From positions 1 to 41,766 of the forward strand of contig CAUDEF010000017.1 of assembly GCA_958448515.1 (NCBI GenBank): 41,766 nt of DNA. Reading direction: 5' to 3'. The notes under the pieces are model-generated. The model was not told where the DNA came from. It did not search any database and saw only the letters and a list, made by a program, of their open reading frames with translations. Source of the stretch: an uncultured Phascolarctobacterium sp. Lineage in GTDB: Bacteria > Bacillota > Negativicutes > Acidaminococcales > Acidaminococcaceae. Shown here piece after piece: positions 39,785 through 41,766 of the stretch. Every line of letters begins with the position of its first letter. The stretch's first letter is position 1. Both the position numbers and the translations under genes were made by a program.

Positions 39785-40468
39785 CTACCTCCGTTCATCA
39801 CTTACTATTTTTCCATCTCGCATAATTAAAATACGTTTAGTCTGCTCGGCAATATCAGGTTCATGGGTAACCATTACCACTGTTTTGCCGCCATCATTCA
39901 TACGTTTAAAAATATCCATTATTTCATAGCTTGATTTAGTATCAAGATTTCCTGTAGGTTCGTCAGCCATAATAATTGCCGGATTATTTATCAGCGCTCT
40001 GGCTATGGCAACACGCTGCCTTTGTCCGCCGCTCATTTCTGTGGGCTTATGGTCCAGACGCTGCCCAAGGCCTACTTCTTCCAAAGCTTTGCGGGCACGT
40101 TCCATACGCTCTTCCTCATCAACTCCTGCGTAAATCAGGGGCAAAGCCACATTGGCCTGCGCCGTCAGTTTGGGCAGCAGATTAAAGTTCTGAAACACAA
40201 AGCCTATTTTAGCATTGCGGGTATGCGCCAGTTCATCATCATTATAGCCGGCAATTTCCTTGCCTTCCAAAAAATACTCACCTGAAGTGGGGCGGTCAAG
40301 ACAGCCTAAAATATTCATCATTGTAGATTTGCCGCTGCCGGAAGGACCCATAATGGAAGTAAATTCCCCATAGGCAATCTCAACGAAAACATGATCAAGG
40401 GCATGCACAACACTGTCACCCATCACATAAGTTTTCATTATATCTTTTAATTCTATTACTGCCGTCAT
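39785..40468 (-). CDS. MacB/LolD-type ABC transporter ATP-binding protein
   Basis: 227 residues, a single nucleotide-binding domain: Walker A GPSGSGKST, Q-loop VFQNFNLL, signature SGGQRQRVAIARAL, Walker B IIMADEPTGNLD and the H-loop VTHEPDIA. The DEPTGNLD form is typical of the MacB/LolD/FtsE subfamily. GAAGGTG precedes the ATG. It sits between the adaptor and permease genes of the same exporter. Confidence 0.96.
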   Translation of the reverse strand: MTAVIELKDIMKTYVMGDSVVHALDHVFVEIAYGEFTSIMGPSGSGKSTMMNILGCLDRPTSGEYFLEGKEIAGYNDDELAHTRNAKIGFVFQNFNLLPKLTAQANVALPLIYAGVDEEERMERARKALEEVGLGQRLDHKPTEMSGGQRQRVAIARALINNPAIIMADEPTGNLDTKSSYEIMDIFKRMNDGGKTVVMVTHEPDIAEQTKRILIMRDGKIVSDERR

Positions 40469-40480
40469 AATTTCACCTTC

Positions 40481-41554
40481 TTAGCGTAAACCCGGTACTC
40501 TTGCGTTAACTCCAGTCTGCTGGGCCACTGCTTTTTTAGCCACTACCACATCACCTGCCTGCAGCTGGCTGCTGCTTACGGCAATATCGCTGTCATTGCT
40601 CAGCCCGGTTTTAACATCTACTTCTTTGGTAGTGTTGCTCTTAGCATCATAAACCATTACATAACTGCGCTTGCCGTCTTTATAAACACAGTTCACCGGA
40701 ACTTTAAGAACATTTTCCACACTGTCAATAATAATATCAGTACGCGCTGTCATGGTAGGCAATAATTTACCCTTGGCATCGTCAACATCTACATATACTT
40801 TATAGTAAATAACATTATTTTCTGTTTCTGCTGCTCTGGAAACCAGTCTTACCTTGCCGGTAAAAATTTCGTCAGGAAAAGCATCCACAGTAAAATTAAC
40901 TTTCTGACCCAGTTTAATCATGCCAATATCGGACTCATCTACCAAAGTTTCAATCTGCATATCATCAAGAGTTGCCACAGACATAATAACCTGCGGTTCA
41001 CTGATACCGGAGCTGATTGTTTGTCCCACTGGTGTAGGATCGCCGATAATATAGCCGTCAATGGGTGTTGTAATAATTGTATCCTGCACATCAGAAGCAG
41101 CTTTTTCATAATTTGATTTTGCTACCAGATACTCAGAGTACATATTATCATAATCAGCCTGAGATACGGCACCGCGTTTCAGGAGATCGTCATAGCGCAG
41201 ATAATTGGCCGCCGCATAATCAAGCTTAGCCTTCATCTGGTTCATAGTAGCCTTTAATGCAGTATCATCAAGCTTTACCAGAATATCTCCGGCATTAACA
41301 TGCTGATTTTCTGTTACCAGTACTTCAACAATACGTCCTGTTATTTTAGAGCTTATATCTACATTATTGACAGCACTTAAACTGCCGGTTGCAGAAACAG
41401 TTTCCACAAGATTACCCTGCTCAACAACAGCAGTCTTTACTGTATCCGTTGTCTGAGTTGTGCTGAGGTAATACTGATAGCCGCCATAACCGGCAAGGGC
41501 TACTGCCGCACAGAATAATAAGGCATATTTGTTTTTCTTAATAAACTGCATCAT
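40481..41554 (-). CDS. MacA-like periplasmic adaptor (HlyD/RND-MFP family)
   Basis: About 357 residues. One N-terminal membrane anchor (about 9-27) is followed by the lipoyl/barrel-sandwich halves (ATGSLSAVNNVDISSKITGRI and TTPIDGYIIGDP) around a helical hairpin (about 95-160), then beta-barrel and membrane-proximal domains. I chose ATG 41554, which has GAGGG 6 nt upstream, over the longer start at 41587. It forms the first gene of adaptor-ATPase-permease. No outer-membrane TolC gene is in the window, so the complete path to the outside is not shown. Confidence 0.93.
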   Translation of the reverse strand: MMQFIKKNKYALLFCAAVALAGYGGYQYYLSTTQTTDTVKTAVVEQGNLVETVSATGSLSAVNNVDISSKITGRIVEVLVTENQHVNAGDILVKLDDTALKATMNQMKAKLDYAAANYLRYDDLLKRGAVSQADYDNMYSEYLVAKSNYEKAASDVQDTIITTPIDGYIIGDPTPVGQTISSGISEPQVIMSVATLDDMQIETLVDESDIGMIKLGQKVNFTVDAFPDEIFTGKVRLVSRAAETENNVIYYKVYVDVDDAKGKLLPTMTARTDIIIDSVENVLKVPVNCVYKDGKRSYVMVYDAKSNTTKEVDVKTGLSNDSDIAVSSSQLQAGDVVVAKKAVAQQTGVNARVPGLR

Positions 41555-41594
41555 AAAAATCCCTCTTTCACAATAACTTAACATCATTAGATTT

Positions 41595-41623
41595 ATTATA
41601 AACTTATGTCATTTTTCGGTCAA
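41595..41623 (-). promoter_or_regulatory. Promoter of the MacA/MacB-type operon
   Basis: On the minus strand, TTGACC (41618-41623), a 17-nt spacer and TATAAT (41595-41600), 40 nt before the adaptor start. Confidence 0.83.
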
Positions 41624-41660
41624 AATTATCATAACAATAATTTATGTCTTTTTAATGTCT

Positions 41661-41694
41661 AAAAATAAAAGCACCAGCCGAAGCTGATGCTTTT
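41661..41694 (-). terminator. Terminator of the gene at the right window edge
   Basis: A 12-bp stem with one U-G pair closed by a TTCG tetraloop (41683-41694 with 41667-41678), followed on the minus strand by ATTTTT. Confidence 0.88.
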
Positions 41695-41707
41695 ATAATC
41701 AATATAA

Positions 41708-41766
41708 TTATTTACCAGGGAAGAAAGGCCATACGATAGGAATTACAACCAGGGATACGATGAAGC
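41708..41766 (-). CDS. C-terminus of a membrane protein (cut by window edge)
   Basis: The last 18 codons read FIVSLVVIPIVWPFFPGK before TAA at 41708-41710. The hydrophobic stretch ending PIVWPFFPGK looks like the final helix of a secondary carrier, possibly of the anion:Na+ symporter type, but this is too short to assign. The terminator at 41661-41694 follows it, which supports a real gene end. Confidence 0.6.
   Translation of the reverse strand, partial: FIVSLVVIPIVWPFFPGK

Noticed and set aside
1..41766. Mobile elements, prophage, CRISPR arrays, toxin-antitoxin or biosynthetic clusters.
   Set aside because: No transposase, integrase, direct-repeat array or related gene was found on either strand; all large reading frames are accounted for by housekeeping or transport genes.

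Overview
The window looks like chromosomal DNA from a low-to-mid GC, anaerobic, Firmicutes-type bacterium. A Negativicutes relative (Acidaminococcaceae/Phascolarctobacterium-like) is my best guess. The reasons are the CtsR/ClpC regulon, a B. subtilis-like cvfB-rsfS-LCP-yqeK-nadD block, oxygen-sensitive class III ribonucleotide reductase, an Fe-dependent alcohol dehydrogenase and several Na+-coupled carboxylate/amino-acid carriers, next to a MacA/MacB-type exporter suited to a two-membrane cell. The taxonomic placement is inference. I see no phage, insertion sequence, CRISPR array or plasmid gene; this is core genome with short intergenic regions, many of them holding clear promoters and hairpin terminators.

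Layout. (1) 1-3500, minus strand: the str cluster, L7Ae-like protein - rpsL - rpsG - fusA - tuf (only the first codons of tuf are inside), driven by a near-perfect promoter directly upstream. (2) 3657-5501: an SSS-family Na+/solute symporter, then tRNA-Arg(ACG) on the plus strand and a stack of terminators. (3) 5569-10394: the stress/repair operon ctsR-clpC-radA plus a small membrane protein; mcsA and mcsB are absent and ClpC carries a ClpE/McsA-like zinc finger. The divergent lemA-TPM pair shares the regulatory interval. (4) 11969-14775: nrdD-nrdG with a textbook pair of NrdR boxes over the promoter. (5) 15012-25127: single genes and small operons: EamA transporter, rhodanese + SGNH hydrolase, Fe-ADH, PLP aminotransferase, CoA-disulfide/persulfide reductase + DUF5713-like + C_GCAxxG_C_C protein, 5'-nucleotidase, dicarboxylate/amino acid:cation symporter. 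(6) 25344-33978: a nine-gene operon aroF-tyrA-aroB-aroA-aroC-pheA-aroE-aroK-aroQ, which holds all seven shikimate-pathway steps plus both branch enzymes to phenylpyruvate and 4-hydroxyphenylpyruvate. (7) 34011-38395: TSUP permease and cvfB-rsfS-LCP-yqeK-nadD. (8) 38373-41766: a 58-codon small gene, a MacA/MacB-type efflux operon and the tail of a membrane protein.

The most interesting item is the untranslated leader of the aro operon. Between a strong promoter (33950-33978) and aroF lies a 48-codon open reading frame (33753-33899) with a good ribosome binding site. Ten of its 18 residues from 12 to 29 are Phe or Tyr, and it is followed 27 nt later by a GC-rich intrinsic terminator (33691-33725). 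This is the layout of ribosome-mediated transcription attenuation sensing charged tRNA-Phe/tRNA-Tyr, in a phylum where amino-acid operons are usually controlled by T-boxes. Secondary points are the zinc-finger ClpC without McsAB, 8-bp-spaced CtsR-like half-sites in both the ctsR and lemA promoters, and an A-C mismatch in the tRNA-Arg acceptor stem.
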